Shown piece by piece: positions 8,261-16,999 of a DNA stretch of 26,582 nucleotides. The DNA is from Phycisphaerales bacterium UBA7800 (GTDB lineage Bacteria; Planctomycetota; Phycisphaerae; Phycisphaerales; Phycisphaeraceae). The notes below the pieces were generated by a model. That model was not told the origin of the DNA and searched no databases. It was given only the letters and a program-made list of their open reading frames with translations. Location: NCBI GenBank assembly GCA_002480565.1, contig DLCK01000025.1:1-26582 (forward strand). The letters run 5' to 3'. Both the position numbers and the translations under genes were made by a program. Position 1 is the first letter of the stretch, and each line of letters starts with the position of its first letter.

Positions 8261-8995
8261 TTAGTCGATCTTGAGTCTGTAGAACGCCAAGCTGCCTGCG
8301 ATATAGCCATAACGTTCAAGTTCGTCGACGTTTGCCCATTTAACGGAGCCGTCGAGTTGGGCGGAGTTCTGGCCGGTGTATTGTTTGATCCCGCCCGGTG
8401 CATCGTGCCCGAGGTATGTGCCACTGGAAACACGGTAAAGGGTCATGCAAGCCCACATTGGGGTTTGGGTAGCGGCATGAACGCTCATGGGATCATGCAC
8501 CGTAGCCCCAAACTGCCAGGACATCGAAGCAAGGCGATTGGTTTTATTGACATCTCCAAAATACTGGTAAGTCATATATGTGCTGGCGTAGCTGCCATAG
8601 GTCGGCGCCCTGGTTGGATCATTCGTCAGTGAACCGGTGCAGAATAAGGCATTACCACGGGTGGTTCCCATGTAACTTTCCACCCATGAATTGATGGGGT
8701 TACTATTATTGGGATTGGCTTCTTTGTATCCCGAATAACTCGAATAGACACTGGGGCGATCCGTGGAATGAGAAAAATGCGTTGTTCCGCGGTTCATGAA
8801 TTTATCATCGTTATCTGCTGCAAAGGCGTGGGTTGCGACGATGAGCTGATGCTGCTTGGCTTGACATTGGACACGTCTTGCCGACTCACGAGCCTTGGCC
8901 AATGCTGGGAGCAGAATTGAAATCAATAAGGAGATGATGGAAATCACCACCAGTAATTCAATGAGTGTAAAAGCCTGTTTGGATCGTGCCATCAT
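8261..8995 (-). CDS. Pseudopilin A of the tandem modules
   Basis: 244 residues beginning MMARSKQA then FTLIELLVVISIISLLISIL, a prepilin-peptidase site (Ala at -1) and membrane helix. The helix continues into LPALAKARESARRVQCQAKQ, where a pilin-type N-terminal helix leads into the globular head. The head shares with modules B and C the segments FCTGSL, TYQYFGD, a Cys in MWACMTL, and an ending GHDA...YTGQNSAQLDGSVKW related to the H-X9-DG motif. Three Cys positions are common to all three copies. AGGA lies six bases before the first ATG. The gene diverges from AraC regulator A with 150 bp between. Likely location is the inner membrane or a secretion pseudopilus; a specific role is unknown. Confidence 0.85.
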   Translation of the reverse strand: MMARSKQAFTLIELLVVISIISLLISILLPALAKARESARRVQCQAKQHQLIVATHAFAADNDDKFMNRGTTHFSHSTDRPSVYSSYSGYKEANPNNSNPINSWVESYMGTTRGNALFCTGSLTNDPTRAPTYGSYASTYMTYQYFGDVNKTNRLASMSWQFGATVHDPMSVHAATQTPMWACMTLYRVSSGTYLGHDAPGGIKQYTGQNSAQLDGSVKWANVDELERYGYIAGSLAFYRLKID

Positions 8996-9070
8996 GTTCT
9001 GTCCTTCGCAGTTGGGGGAAACCTATTCGTTTTATCGAACAGGTTGATATTGATGTTGATCAATGTGGGT

Positions 9071-9097
9071 ATTTTAGCGCCACAATTGTGACCAAGC
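9071..9097 (-). promoter_or_regulatory. Predicted pseudopilin A promoter (-10-like box and conserved upstream box)
   Basis: Read on the minus strand, GCGC is followed by TAAAAT (+ strand 9071-9076), a 5/6 match to a -10 box, 74 bases before the pseudopilin ATG. A GCTT box (9094-9097) lies 21 bases upstream of it, but there is no good -35. The same pieces recur in modules B and C. A weak -35 would suit an activator-dependent promoter. Confidence 0.4.
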
Positions 9098-9108
9098 CCG
9101 ATTTTTTC

Positions 9109-9136
9109 TTGTCTCTTTTATGCAAAACGTTATCAT
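9109..9136 (+). promoter_or_regulatory. Predicted AraC-A promoter, leaderless type
   Basis: TTGTCT (9109-9114), a 16-base spacer and TATCAT (9131-9136) match sigma-70 boxes. The block TTTATGCAAAACGTTATCAT (9117-9136) is nearly identical in modules B and C. Only nine bases separate the -10 box from the ATG at 9146, and no Shine-Dalgarno is present, so the transcript should begin at or within a few bases of the start codon. Confidence 0.6.
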
Positions 9137-9145
9137 ATTCGCGCA

Positions 9146-10078
9146 ATGCCCAATACCAATGCCCCATCTAAAATCAAGCTTATGGATTGGAGTCGGCTCC
9201 GAACGGAGTTGCTCTGGGCATATGAAGGCCCCCCCTTGTCGCCCCATTTTCATACCGTTGAAGTGGATACCGTGATGTGTTGGCTACTGCTTAAAGGAAC
9301 TGTCACCGCCCAAAGTCCGACTTGTGGACCAATCACCGTAAAGGCCGGCCAATGGTTATTTGTCGCAATGGACAAAACGGCTCATGACTTTTCACCTGAC
9401 GCTCAGATCATCTCACTGCGTCTGGTCATTCACTGGCCAACCGGGCAACCGCTCTACAACCATCACCAATGGATCTGTTTTGAAAGTTCTGAATATCCGC
9501 AACTACTCACCCATGCTCGGAAGCTCATCAAACAAGCTGAACGCATTGTCAAAATGAGCCCCGATCCACAACAACTGCGTACTCGCTTAGCTTCAGTGCC
9601 CTGCGAATTTGAGGATTACCTGACGCTGGAAAATGCGACACTGCGATGGGCACATATCTATGACCGGACGATGCAGAAGCTTGGAGTCAAACGCATGACC
9701 ATCACGCCGATTGATGGACGCGTCAGTGAGTGTTTGAAGCTATTGGATCAACTGCCCATGGATCGCCAATTTAATGAAACACAATTGGCCCGATCACTGG
9801 GATTATCACTAAGTCAACTCAATCGCATTTTTGTACAAGCCATGAATTGCACACCCAAGAGCTATGCGGACAATCTGCGCTTGAATGACACCATCAAACT
9901 GTTGACCACGACTCCCATCCCGCTCAAGGAGTTGGCATTTACGATGGGCTTCAAACAGCCGTCCCATTTTGCCAGTTGGTTCAAAAAGAAAACCGGACTG
10001 TATCCCAAGGAGTATCGCCTTCAACACCTTGACAACCCAATCCATCAACAGATGATCAATACGCTTAAAACATGGTGA
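9146..10078 (+). CDS. AraC-family transcriptional regulator A
   Basis: 310 residues. The N-terminal part (about 13-130) opens with DWSRLRTELLWAYEGPPLSP, common to all three copies, followed by HFH and a cupin-like beta segment (WLLLKGTVTAQ, AGQWLFVAMDKTAHDF). Residues about 190-295 form the AraC double helix-turn-helix: FNETQLARSLGLSLSQLNR, then IPLKELAFTMGFKQPSHFAS and WFKKKTGLYPKEYR. Such proteins usually bind a small ligand, often a sugar, through the cupin domain and activate neighbouring promoters. The divergent pseudopilin is the obvious target, and the gene may also control itself. There is no Shine-Dalgarno before the ATG and a predicted promoter sits nine bases upstream. Confidence 0.9.
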   Translation: MPNTNAPSKIKLMDWSRLRTELLWAYEGPPLSPHFHTVEVDTVMCWLLLKGTVTAQSPTCGPITVKAGQWLFVAMDKTAHDFSPDAQIISLRLVIHWPTGQPLYNHHQWICFESSEYPQLLTHARKLIKQAERIVKMSPDPQQLRTRLASVPCEFEDYLTLENATLRWAHIYDRTMQKLGVKRMTITPIDGRVSECLKLLDQLPMDRQFNETQLARSLGLSLSQLNRIFVQAMNCTPKSYADNLRLNDTIKLLTTTPIPLKELAFTMGFKQPSHFASWFKKKTGLYPKEYRLQHLDNPIHQQMINTLKTW

Positions 10079-10128
10079 GTCGTTGTGAGTCAGATCGCCC
10101 CATCAATCATCACCGTCAAATTGAACGA

Positions 10129-10857
<729 letters not shown>

Positions 10858-10924
10858 CGCTAATCCTTTGGCATGCCTACAGTAATTGATTCGTTGAACC
10901 GAGCCTGCTTAGTTCAGTTAAATC

Positions 10925-10952
10925 ATTCTAGCGCGACAAAAGATCACAAAGC
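10925..10952 (-). promoter_or_regulatory. Predicted pseudopilin B promoter
   Basis: On the minus strand GCGC is followed by TAGAAT (+ strand 10925-10930), 5/6 to a -10 box, 67 bases before the pseudopilin ATG. A GCTT box (10949-10952) lies 22 bases upstream. Sequence and position match module A almost exactly. Confidence 0.4.
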
Positions 10953-10962
10953 GTTATTCCCC

Positions 10963-10990
10963 TTGTCATTTTTATGCAAATGTTTATCAT
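10963..10990 (+). promoter_or_regulatory. Predicted AraC-B promoter, leaderless type
   Basis: TTGTCA (10963-10968), a 16-base spacer and TATCAT (10985-10990) are a strong sigma-70-like pair. The block TTTATGCAAATGTTTATCAT (10971-10990) corresponds to those of modules A and C. Ten bases separate the -10 box from the ATG at 11001 and there is no Shine-Dalgarno. Confidence 0.65.
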
Positions 10991-11000
10991 TTTTCTGCAT

Positions 11001-11936
11001 ATGCCACCATCCATTCACCCAACAACAAGCAAGCTTCTGGATTGGAGCCGACTCCGTACAGAGTTACTATGGGCCTATGAAGGTCCACCGCTTCGACCGC
11101 ATTATCACGTCCTTGAAAACAAAGACACGGTCATCTGCTGGATGATGCTCAAGGGGTCAGCAGTCGTGCATAGTCAAAGTTGTGGCTCGATACAATTGGC
11201 CACAGGTCAATGGCTGTTTCTGCCCCCGGATAAAACATCACATGACTTTTCGGATGATGCGTCGATTATCTCACTTCGCGTGGTGGTTCACTGGCCAGAT
11301 GGTCAGCCACTCTACAACCACAATCAATGGATTCTTTTTGAACACGCAGACTATCCGCAGCTTCAAAAACTTTCTCGACGAATGATTCATCAAGCTCAAC
11401 AGATTGTCAGAAAAAGTCCTGACCCGGAAATTGAAATGACGCGGCTTGCTGGTGTAACTTGCCACCTCACCGATTATCTTGCGTTGGAAAACGCAACCTT
11501 GCGATGGGTTGATTACTACGACCGGATCATGCAGAAATTGGGGATCAAACGTAACACCATTGAGCCGATGGATCTGCGGGTAAGCACCTGCCTAAGACAT
11601 ATCGAACAACTGCCCGCCAATCGCAAATTTAATGAAACGCAATTGGCCAAATCCCAAGGCCTATCAGCCAGCCAACTCAATCGCATTGTCATTCAAGCCA
11701 CCGGCAACACACTCAAAGCCTACGCGGACAATCTGCGATTCAACGATGCGTCCAAACAGTTGATTACCACCAACATCCCCCTTAAAGAGTTGGCGTATCT
11801 ATTGGGCTTCAAACAGCAGTCCCACTTTGCCAGTTGGTTTAAAAAACGCACCGGCTTGTCACCTAAAAATTATCGTCAAATGCAACAACAAAAACCACAA
11901 CACGCAGAAATGATCAAAGCACTCAAATCATGGTAA
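11001..11936 (+). CDS. AraC-family transcriptional regulator B
   Basis: 311 residues from the ATG at 11001. An in-frame ATG at 10974 lies inside the conserved promoter block; in modules A and C the equivalent ATG is out of frame, so 11001 is the start that matches the paralogues. Residues about 13-130 are the cupin-like sensor (DWSRLRTELLWAYEGPPLRP, HYH, GQWLFLPPDKTSHDFSDD). Residues about 190-297 hold the AraC double helix-turn-helix: FNETQLAKSQGLSASQLNR and IPLKELAYLLGFKQQSHFAS, then WFKKRTGLSPKNYR. Closest to regulator A. The likely target is the divergent pseudopilin B. A 126-bp gap follows, in which nothing recognisable is seen. Confidence 0.9.
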   Translation: MPPSIHPTTSKLLDWSRLRTELLWAYEGPPLRPHYHVLENKDTVICWMMLKGSAVVHSQSCGSIQLATGQWLFLPPDKTSHDFSDDASIISLRVVVHWPDGQPLYNHNQWILFEHADYPQLQKLSRRMIHQAQQIVRKSPDPEIEMTRLAGVTCHLTDYLALENATLRWVDYYDRIMQKLGIKRNTIEPMDLRVSTCLRHIEQLPANRKFNETQLAKSQGLSASQLNRIVIQATGNTLKAYADNLRFNDASKQLITTNIPLKELAYLLGFKQQSHFASWFKKRTGLSPKNYRQMQQQKPQHAEMIKALKSW

Positions 11937-12062
11937 TCATCTTTGAGACCATGCTTCAAAAGCCATTGCTCTTAGATGACAATGACTTGCTGATACGCAC
12001 ACCAAGACATTGCCAGTAAATGAATGTGTTGGGAAAACAACTCTACGGGGTTAAATGCGTGG

Positions 12063-12785
12063 TCAATTCATGATCGGCCAATAGTACTCCGCGGAGCCTG
12101 GTGAATAGCTGAATCCTTGAAGTTCCTCGACCGCATTCCATTTCACCGACCCATCGACCTGGGCAGAATTCATCCCTGTGTATTGGCTGATCGTCGATGC
12201 TGCATCATGTCCGAGCCATGTCCCGGTACTGGCCAATCGGACGGTCAGGCATCCCCATACAGGCATGTTGCCAGCAGCATGAACCGACGCAGGATCACGG
12301 TACGGGACACTGGTCTGCCAGCTTGCCGATGACAGCCGGAAGGGTTTATTCAAATCCCCCCAATACTGGTAGGTCATGAATTGCTCTTTGTACAGAGCTG
12401 ACGTCGGTGATTTGCCATGGTCCGTCGCCAATGAACCGGTGCAGAACAGGACCTGACTCCGATCCACTGCAAGGTATTGCTTGACCCAGCGATTGATTGG
12501 ATAAGCGTCTTCAGGGTTGGCTTCAGGCGTATAGGCTGACCCACTGAGACGTTGGGTGCAATGGGCCAGATAGGTTTTGCCGCGATTGACATATTGGTTC
12601 TTGTTATCGGTGGCAAACGCGATGGTCCCGACGATCAGTTGGTGCTGCCGAGCCTGACATTGCACACGTCTAGCCGATTCACGGGCCTTGCCTAATGCTG
12701 GCAGAAGGATGGCAATCAACAAGGAAATAATAGAAATCACCACCAGTAATTCAATAAGAGTAAATGCATTTTTTCGACGTGTCAT
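12063..12785 (-). CDS. Pseudopilin C of the tandem modules
   Basis: 240 residues from the ATG at 12785, which has a strong AGGAGA Shine-Dalgarno. The frame is open 30 codons further, but that stretch overlaps the predicted promoter region and precedes the prepilin leader. MTRRKNA is followed by FTLIELLVVISIISLLIAIL. The head keeps NRGKTYLAHCTQR, FCTGSL, TYQYWGD, a Cys in VWGCLTV, and the ending GHDAASTISQYTGMNSAQVD followed by GSVKW. It is the most diverged of the three copies. It diverges from AraC regulator C across 148 bp. Confidence 0.85.
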   Translation of the reverse strand: MTRRKNAFTLIELLVVISIISLLIAILLPALGKARESARRVQCQARQHQLIVGTIAFATDNKNQYVNRGKTYLAHCTQRLSGSAYTPEANPEDAYPINRWVKQYLAVDRSQVLFCTGSLATDHGKSPTSALYKEQFMTYQYWGDLNKPFRLSSASWQTSVPYRDPASVHAAGNMPVWGCLTVRLASTGTWLGHDAASTISQYTGMNSAQVDGSVKWNAVEELQGFSYSPGSAEYYWPIMN

Positions 12786-12860
12786 GGCCTGTTCTCCTAA
12801 ATGCGGTAATCCGTCAAATGTCACAAAATAATGAACGTCCAATCCTTGATCTATGTGTGG

Positions 12861-12889
12861 ATCATAGGCCTGCATCGAAATAAAAAAGC
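12861..12889 (-). promoter_or_regulatory. Predicted pseudopilin C promoter
   Basis: On the minus strand GGCC is followed by TATGAT (+ strand 12861-12866), a 5/6 -10 match, 75 bases before the pseudopilin ATG. A GCTT box (12886-12889) lies 23 bases upstream. It is the counterpart of the boxes in modules A and B, less conserved. Confidence 0.35.
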
Positions 12890-12899
12890 GGTTTTCTAT

Positions 12900-12927
12900 T
12901 TACCATGTTTATGCAAAACTTTATCAT
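12900..12927 (+). promoter_or_regulatory. Predicted AraC-C promoter, leaderless type
   Basis: TTACCA (12900-12905), a 16-base spacer and TATCAT (12922-12927). The block TTTATGCAAAACTTTATCAT (12908-12927) differs from module A at a single base. Only six bases lie between the -10 box and the ATG at 12934, so the first transcribed base should be at or next to the start codon. Confidence 0.6.
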
Positions 12928-12933
12928 TTTTGA

Positions 12934-13866
12934 ATGCCCAACTCATTTTCACAACCTTCTCAACCACGACTGGTCGATTGGAGCAGACTCCGGGCGGAGC
13001 TGTTATGGGCCTATTGCGGTCCGCCGATCATGCCTCAAGCCGAACATCGTTACGAATATCCAGTGCTCATGTGCTGGCTGATCCTTCAGGGACAGGTTCA
13101 AGCGTTCAGCCCCGGTTCAGGATCGATCAAAGCCAAGGCCGGCGATTGGCTGTTCATGCCAGATGACAAGCAGGGACACACCTTTTCCGAAGATGCAAAG
13201 ATCATCTCTTTGCGTCTGATCGTTCAGTGGCCCAACCAGCAGCATTTGTATGACCATAACCAATGGATTCGCTTTGCCGATGCGGAGTATCCCCAATTAC
13301 AAAAGCAGTCCTGGAATCTGGTTCGCCGCGCCTATGCCATCCTTAAATCCAAACCCGCCGAAGTCATGAGTACCGACATGACCACCCTGCCGTGTAATCT
13401 TGCCCAATACCTTCAGCTTGAACAGGCTGTTCTCAAATGGGTTGAGATTTATGATCGCACGATGCAGAAGCTCCAGATCAAGCGTTCGGTCATGGTGCAA
13501 CCGGACAAGCGTGTTGCCCAATGCCTGCGATACATTGAGCAACTGCCTCCCAATCGGGAATTTGATGAAAAGCAACTTGCCCGTTCACTGGGACTTTCTG
13601 CTGGCCGGATGAATCGACTTTTCAGTCAGCATATTCACATGACCCCCAAAGCTTACGCGGGGAAACTTCGGGTCAATGATGCGATCAAACTCCTGACCAC
13701 CACCAACCTGCCCATCAAGGAATTAACGTACAGACTAGGCTTCAAACAGCAATCTCATTTTGCCAACTGGTTTTGGAAAAGGACCGGATACTACCCTACG
13801 GATTATCGTCAGTCATTCAAAAAGCCGAGTATGGCTCAGATCATTGAAACCATTAAAAGCGGATAA
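12934..13866 (+). CDS. AraC-family transcriptional regulator C
   Basis: 310 residues. It shares the opening DWSRLRAELLWAYCGPP and the cupin-like core (WLILQGQVQAF, GDWLFMPDDKQGHTFSEDAK) with regulators A and B, but the HFH/HYH pair of those copies is replaced by AEHRY, so ligand or metal binding may differ. The double helix-turn-helix spans about 190-295: FDEKQLARSLGLSAGRMNR, then LPIKELTYRLGFKQQSHFAN and WFWKRTGYYPTDYR. The recognition-helix segments differ modestly from A and B, allowing either shared or separate DNA targets. There is no Shine-Dalgarno before the ATG. The gene ends 11 bases from the convergent zinc-ribbon gene. Confidence 0.9.
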   Translation: MPNSFSQPSQPRLVDWSRLRAELLWAYCGPPIMPQAEHRYEYPVLMCWLILQGQVQAFSPGSGSIKAKAGDWLFMPDDKQGHTFSEDAKIISLRLIVQWPNQQHLYDHNQWIRFADAEYPQLQKQSWNLVRRAYAILKSKPAEVMSTDMTTLPCNLAQYLQLEQAVLKWVEIYDRTMQKLQIKRSVMVQPDKRVAQCLRYIEQLPPNREFDEKQLARSLGLSAGRMNRLFSQHIHMTPKAYAGKLRVNDAIKLLTTTNLPIKELTYRLGFKQQSHFANWFWKRTGYYPTDYRQSFKKPSMAQIIETIKSG

Positions 13867-13877
13867 TTCAAAAACCA

Positions 13878-14786
13878 TCACCGTTGCACAAACACACCTT
13901 TGCGCCGCGCGACGATTTCGTCGATTCCCTTAGGCAAATCCCCCTGCCAAATCACGTCCAGCCTAAGCTCCGGTGTGAGTACCTTGTCGATGGCTTGCAC
14001 CTGAGCATCGGTCAAAGCCTGTGAACCGACCAACACCAAACGTTGCATATGCATATGAGATAACCGACTCATTGCATCAGCTGGTAATAACGCCCCACTG
14101 GCTTTGATGGCATCAAATTTCTCACCTAATGGCTGCGAGGATTCAAAGCGTGGCATGTCGATTTGTTTACCATCAAAAAACACAAACGTCACCGGCACCT
14201 TCGATTCCTGCAGTACATCACGAATCTTGCGAATTTCCTGCTTGGCATCCTCAAGCCATGACTCAGATGTGCCAGTCGCATCAATGAGGATCACCGCCGG
14301 ACTATCCAAACGAACACCCCAGAACAAAGGCGCATGGCTGGCAAGATCACCACCAGTGGTTATCGTTGAACGATCCGTGCGTTTGATGTGGTCTGCCGGC
14401 GGCTGCTTGATGTCTCGCTTGGTGACCAACCAGACTGATCCGATGATGATGCAAGTCATGACAAGAAAAACCACGGTGATCTGGAAAATGCGTTTGCCGA
14501 TCTGCCTGGGTGGGATGTCACGCTGGTATGCCATGACTGATCGCCCGGCTTGAGCGCGATGTTCGGTGAGTATCGTGGGATGAATGTCTGCTGCGGTCAT
14601 CTGTTGAGTCGGATCATCATGACGGGGTACATCAGCGACCGGATTGCCTGCCGCATCAGGATGGATACTCACCAGCGCCCCGCAACCGCTGCACCGACAG
14701 ATACTGCCAGCAAAGGCATGATCCAAGACAAACCCGACACCACAGGCCGGGCAATTGAGTTCAAGATGTGGCGGCATTAAATTCAT
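13878..14786 (-). CDS. Zinc-ribbon, single-pass membrane protein with VWA-like domain
   Basis: 302 residues. An N-terminal zinc ribbon uses Cys12/Cys15 and Cys32/Cys35. A charged linker leads to one membrane helix at about 100-121 (FQITVVFLVMTCIIIGSVWL). Residues about 148-300 resemble a von Willebrand A-type fold (PAVILIDATGTSESWLEDAK, then PVTFVFFDG and a later RLVLVGSQALTD). The metal site that would be DxSxS reads DATGT, so it is degenerate or altered. No named family recognised. It begins 11 bases after the sppA stop and is probably the last gene of an operon with sppA and the class V aminotransferase, which hints at an envelope-associated role. Confidence 0.65.
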   Translation of the reverse strand: MNLMPPHLELNCPACGVGFVLDHAFAGSICRCSGCGALVSIHPDAAGNPVADVPRHDDPTQQMTAADIHPTILTEHRAQAGRSVMAYQRDIPPRQIGKRIFQITVVFLVMTCIIIGSVWLVTKRDIKQPPADHIKRTDRSTITTGGDLASHAPLFWGVRLDSPAVILIDATGTSESWLEDAKQEIRKIRDVLQESKVPVTFVFFDGKQIDMPRFESSQPLGEKFDAIKASGALLPADAMSRLSHMHMQRLVLVGSQALTDAQVQAIDKVLTPELRLDVIWQGDLPKGIDEIVARRKGVFVQR

Positions 14787-14797
14787 GGACTCTCACA

Positions 14798-15790
14798 TCA
14801 CTCCCCACCAGAAAACCCCGTCCAGAGATAATAGAACCCATCGCCGTGTTGAGCCAATGTGCTGCTCAAATCCATCGATGCAATATTGATCTGAGTCTGT
14901 GGCACGTTCACTGGCGCAGAAGCATATGGCGAACCGACATATTGCAACGGTCGATGGAATCGGACCAACTCCGCCTGTTTGATCCCTGCCATCTCTTTGG
15001 CGAGTTGGTATGCCGACTGCAAATCCCCCAACTCATCGGCCAGGCCGACTTGTACTGCGGTACTGCCGGTGACGATTCGGCCATCAGTGAGCCAAGGGAT
15101 ATCCGATGGTTTGATCGTCGGGCGTGAGGTCTTGACCGTATGCAGGAACCGTGCGTAAAAGTCATCAACGGTCTGCTGGAGAATTTGAGCTTGTTCGTCA
15201 GTTAGGTTTTCAAAGGGTGAACCTGCTGCCTTGTTGGGGCCTGAGGTAAACGCATGGGGTTCGATTCCCCAACGTTGCAAGGCAGGCTTCACGGAGACTG
15301 TTTGCAGGATCACGCCGATGCTTGCAGTAATCGCAGTTGGGTAGGTGACGATACGGTCTGCCGCACAGGCGACGTAGTACCCGCCGCTGGCTGCCACATC
15401 CATAAACAGCGCGATGACGGGTTTGTGGGTCTGTTGTTTAAACTGCATCACTTGCCGGTAAATCGCATCACTGGCGGTCACCGTCCCGCCGGGTGAATTG
15501 ATGCGGAGGATGATGGCTTTGACCTTTGAATCGTTGCGGGCTGCCTGTAATTTCTCATACATCAAACTCACCGGATTCTCGCCTTCACGCAGCAATCCGG
15601 GCTTGGCATAGTTGGTGATCGTGCCAGTGATATCAATGATGGCAACGCGACCTTGAATGTGTCCAGCATCACGCTGCACGACTTTGGTCTTGAGTTTCTG
15701 GTCGGTGGTGTTACCAATGACAAGTGTCATCGGACCACATGCAGTAAGTAGACTTGAAAGACACAGGAGCAGAACAATGCGTATGGACAT
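14798..15790 (-). CDS. sppA: Signal peptide peptidase SppA, short lipoprotein form (peptidase family S49)
   Basis: 330 residues from the ATG at 15790, which has an upstream AAGGA; the frame extends 12 codons further without such a signal. Residues 1-18 are a lipoprotein signal with lipobox LTAC (Cys18), so the enzyme should be membrane-anchored outside the cytoplasm. The S49 core is complete: INSPGGTVTASDAIYRQV, then VAASGGYYVACAADRI with nucleophile Ser135, and SGPNKAAGSP with general base Lys187. The 52-residue Ser-Lys spacing equals Bacillus SppA (147/199). It degrades cleaved signal peptides and membrane-protein fragments. It lies 26 bases after the aminotransferase and 11 before the zinc-ribbon gene. 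Confidence 0.93.
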   Translation of the reverse strand: MSIRIVLLLCLSSLLTACGPMTLVIGNTTDQKLKTKVVQRDAGHIQGRVAIIDITGTITNYAKPGLLREGENPVSLMYEKLQAARNDSKVKAIILRINSPGGTVTASDAIYRQVMQFKQQTHKPVIALFMDVAASGGYYVACAADRIVTYPTAITASIGVILQTVSVKPALQRWGIEPHAFTSGPNKAAGSPFENLTDEQAQILQQTVDDFYARFLHTVKTSRPTIKPSDIPWLTDGRIVTGSTAVQVGLADELGDLQSAYQLAKEMAGIKQAELVRFHRPLQYVGSPYASAPVNVPQTQINIASMDLSSTLAQHGDGFYYLWTGFSGGE

Positions 15791-15816
15791 GAGAGAGTTT
15801 CCTTGTCTGTTATCAC

Positions 15817-16950
15817 TTACTTGCACAACTTATCAAGCTGCTTAAGGAGTCGGTCGATCTGCTGGGGTTGATTGTAAAAATGTGGACTTACTCGGATGCG
15901 ACCTTCACGAACCACAGCAATGATTTTTTCTTTGGCAAGTTCCACAACCACACGTTTGGGATTCACTGACTCACTGATGGGTTCAAAAACCACACTGCCA
16001 CTGGTCTGCCCCTTACCACGAGGACTGATGATCCGGCATCCGGCATTGGGAAGTCCATCGCAGAGTTGGTTGTTGAGTTTCTGCACGTTCTGCCAGACGG
16101 TGTCGATACCGACATCCAGAAGCAGGTCGATACTTGCTCCCATCGCGACGATGCCTGGGATATTATGCGTTCCAGGTTCAAAACGTTTGGCATCCATGTG
16201 CAGTTCAAAGTTGTAATTCCCAAAGTCCATCGGATTGACCACGCTATGCCAACCGAGTACTGCTGGATTCAATCGGTGTACAAGGTCTTCGTTGATATAG
16301 AAAAATCCCAACCCTTCAGGGCCAAGCAACCACTTATGCCCATCGGCTGCCAGGAAGTCCACACCAAGTTTTTGCACGTCCATTGGGATCAGTCCCACGG
16401 ATTGAATACCATCCACGCAGAGATACCCGCCTGCCTGATGCACCAAATCAGCAATGGGTTTGAGGTCCATACGGAAACCTGATGCATACTGGACACTTGA
16501 CAACGAAACCACGCGCGTTCGATTGGTAATCGCTTCGCAGACGTCTTCAGCGTCAATTGTGCCATCGGGTAATTGTTCGACTTCGATGAGTTCGACACCT
16601 GATCGCTTGAGATTTTCCCAAGGGTAGCGGTTGGCTGGATACTCGACATTGGTAATCACCACGTTATCGCCTTCATGCCAGGTCAACCCGTTGGCAACGA
16701 GACTAATGCCCGTGGAAGTATTGGGGACAAAGGCGATTTCCTGCTCACCTCGTGCATGAATGAGTTTGCTGATGCTTTGACGTACCTGACTGATCCGCGG
16801 ATACCACGACTCTTTGGTATACGCATAGCTGGAGGCTTCAAGGGAATAATCCTGTAAAGCGATCGCTGCCCGATGGGAGATGGGCGCGACTCCTGCGTGG
16901 TTAAAGAAGTCCAACTGATTCAAAATCGGGAATTCACTTTTGATATCCAT
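15817..16950 (-). CDS. Class V aminotransferase (cysteine desulfurase/isopenicillin N epimerase-like PLP enzyme)
   Basis: 377 residues from the ATG at 16950; the open frame reaches 17016, but the extra residues overlap the divergent gene and precede the family start. Visible features are an N-terminal LDFFNHAGVAPIS, the cofactor-contacting NTSTGISLVANGL, CVDGIQSVGLIPMDVQKLGV, and ADGHKWLLGPEGLGFFYI with the PLP-binding Lys206. The C-terminal domain ends with VREGRIRVSPHFYN. These fit fold-type I class V enzymes in the kynureninase/isopenicillin epimerase/SufS group. No flexible Cys loop typical of desulfurases was recognised, so the substrate is open. It heads a probable operon with sppA and is divergent from the TPR peptidase, 49 bp away. 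Confidence 0.88.
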   Translation of the reverse strand: MDIKSEFPILNQLDFFNHAGVAPISHRAAIALQDYSLEASSYAYTKESWYPRISQVRQSISKLIHARGEQEIAFVPNTSTGISLVANGLTWHEGDNVVITNVEYPANRYPWENLKRSGVELIEVEQLPDGTIDAEDVCEAITNRTRVVSLSSVQYASGFRMDLKPIADLVHQAGGYLCVDGIQSVGLIPMDVQKLGVDFLAADGHKWLLGPEGLGFFYINEDLVHRLNPAVLGWHSVVNPMDFGNYNFELHMDAKRFEPGTHNIPGIVAMGASIDLLLDVGIDTVWQNVQKLNNQLCDGLPNAGCRIISPRGKGQTSGSVVFEPISESVNPKRVVVELAKEKIIAVVREGRIRVSPHFYNQPQQIDRLLKQLDKLCK

Positions 16951-16999
16951 GGCAAATCTCTCTTGCTTCAAACTCGACCTTGGTCGTAGACTAACAGGC

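Noticed and set aside
10974..11000. Earlier in-frame ATG for AraC regulator B
   Set aside because: It lies inside the conserved promoter block, and the equivalent ATG in modules A and C is out of frame; 11001 aligns with the paralogues.
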